Shown here: in pieces, positions 6,164 to 6,217 of the stretch
Layout: each line of letters opens with the position of its first letter
How positions within the stretch are numbered: position 1 is the first letter of the stretch
Assembly: GCA_020718125.1 (NCBI GenBank)
Contig: DYDC01000169.1
Location: 1 to 6,217 of the forward strand
From: Methylacidiphilum sp.
GTDB lineage: Bacteria; Verrucomicrobiota; Verrucomicrobiia; CAIQCK01
Direction: 5' to 3'
DNA: 6,217 nt
Program-made: the position numbers and the translations under genes
Notes under the pieces: generated by a model
Databases searched by the model: none
Told to the model about the DNA's origin: nothing
The model's input: the letters and a program-made list of their open reading frames with translations, nothing else

Positions 6164-6217
6164 GCCGCGAGGTCTTGTTTCTCCGCGCGCTTGGCTCTGG
6201 CAACCCAATGCGCTATA

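Overview
The window is about 6.2 kb of GC-rich bacterial DNA carrying four genes, all on the minus strand and read from right to left. Gene order, protein families and the dispersed-repeat style point to the Planctomycetes-Verrucomicrobia (PVC) superphylum. A Verrucomicrobium of the Pedosphaera/Limisphaerales kind is my best guess, because the DUF1549/DUF1553, DUF1501 and pre-peptidase C-terminal (PPC) families are massively expanded and co-localised there. This rests on recalled family knowledge, not on a search.

Layout in transcription order. Bases 6217-6082 are a non-coding leader with a candidate promoter and an overlapping G·U-rich hairpin. Bases 6081-4342 encode an exported DUF1549-DUF1553 protein that lacks the c-type heme motif often found in DUF1549. 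A 73-base gap follows. Bases 4268-2904 encode a Tat-exported DUF1501 protein of alkaline phosphatase/sulfatase-like type. A 108-base gap follows, holding a two-segment stem-loop next to a T-rich tract. Bases 2795-507 encode a secreted protein with two PPC domains and an unusual methionine-rich tandem duplication. Bases 510-1 hold the start of a secreted PQQ-type beta-propeller protein, joined to the PPC gene by a 4-base GTGA stop/start overlap and running off the window. Its last third, bases 1 to about 99, looks like a hairpin-rich dispersed repeat rather than propeller sequence.

All four products carry export signals, so together they look like an extracytoplasmic module. DUF1549/DUF1553 and DUF1501 proteins are typically encoded side by side, and PPC and PQQ-propeller proteins often join them. 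The biochemical role of the module is not established, so functional statements here stop at family level. No RNA genes, CRISPR arrays, transposases or plus-strand genes could be supported. The long plus-strand open frames are antisense shadows of the four real genes.
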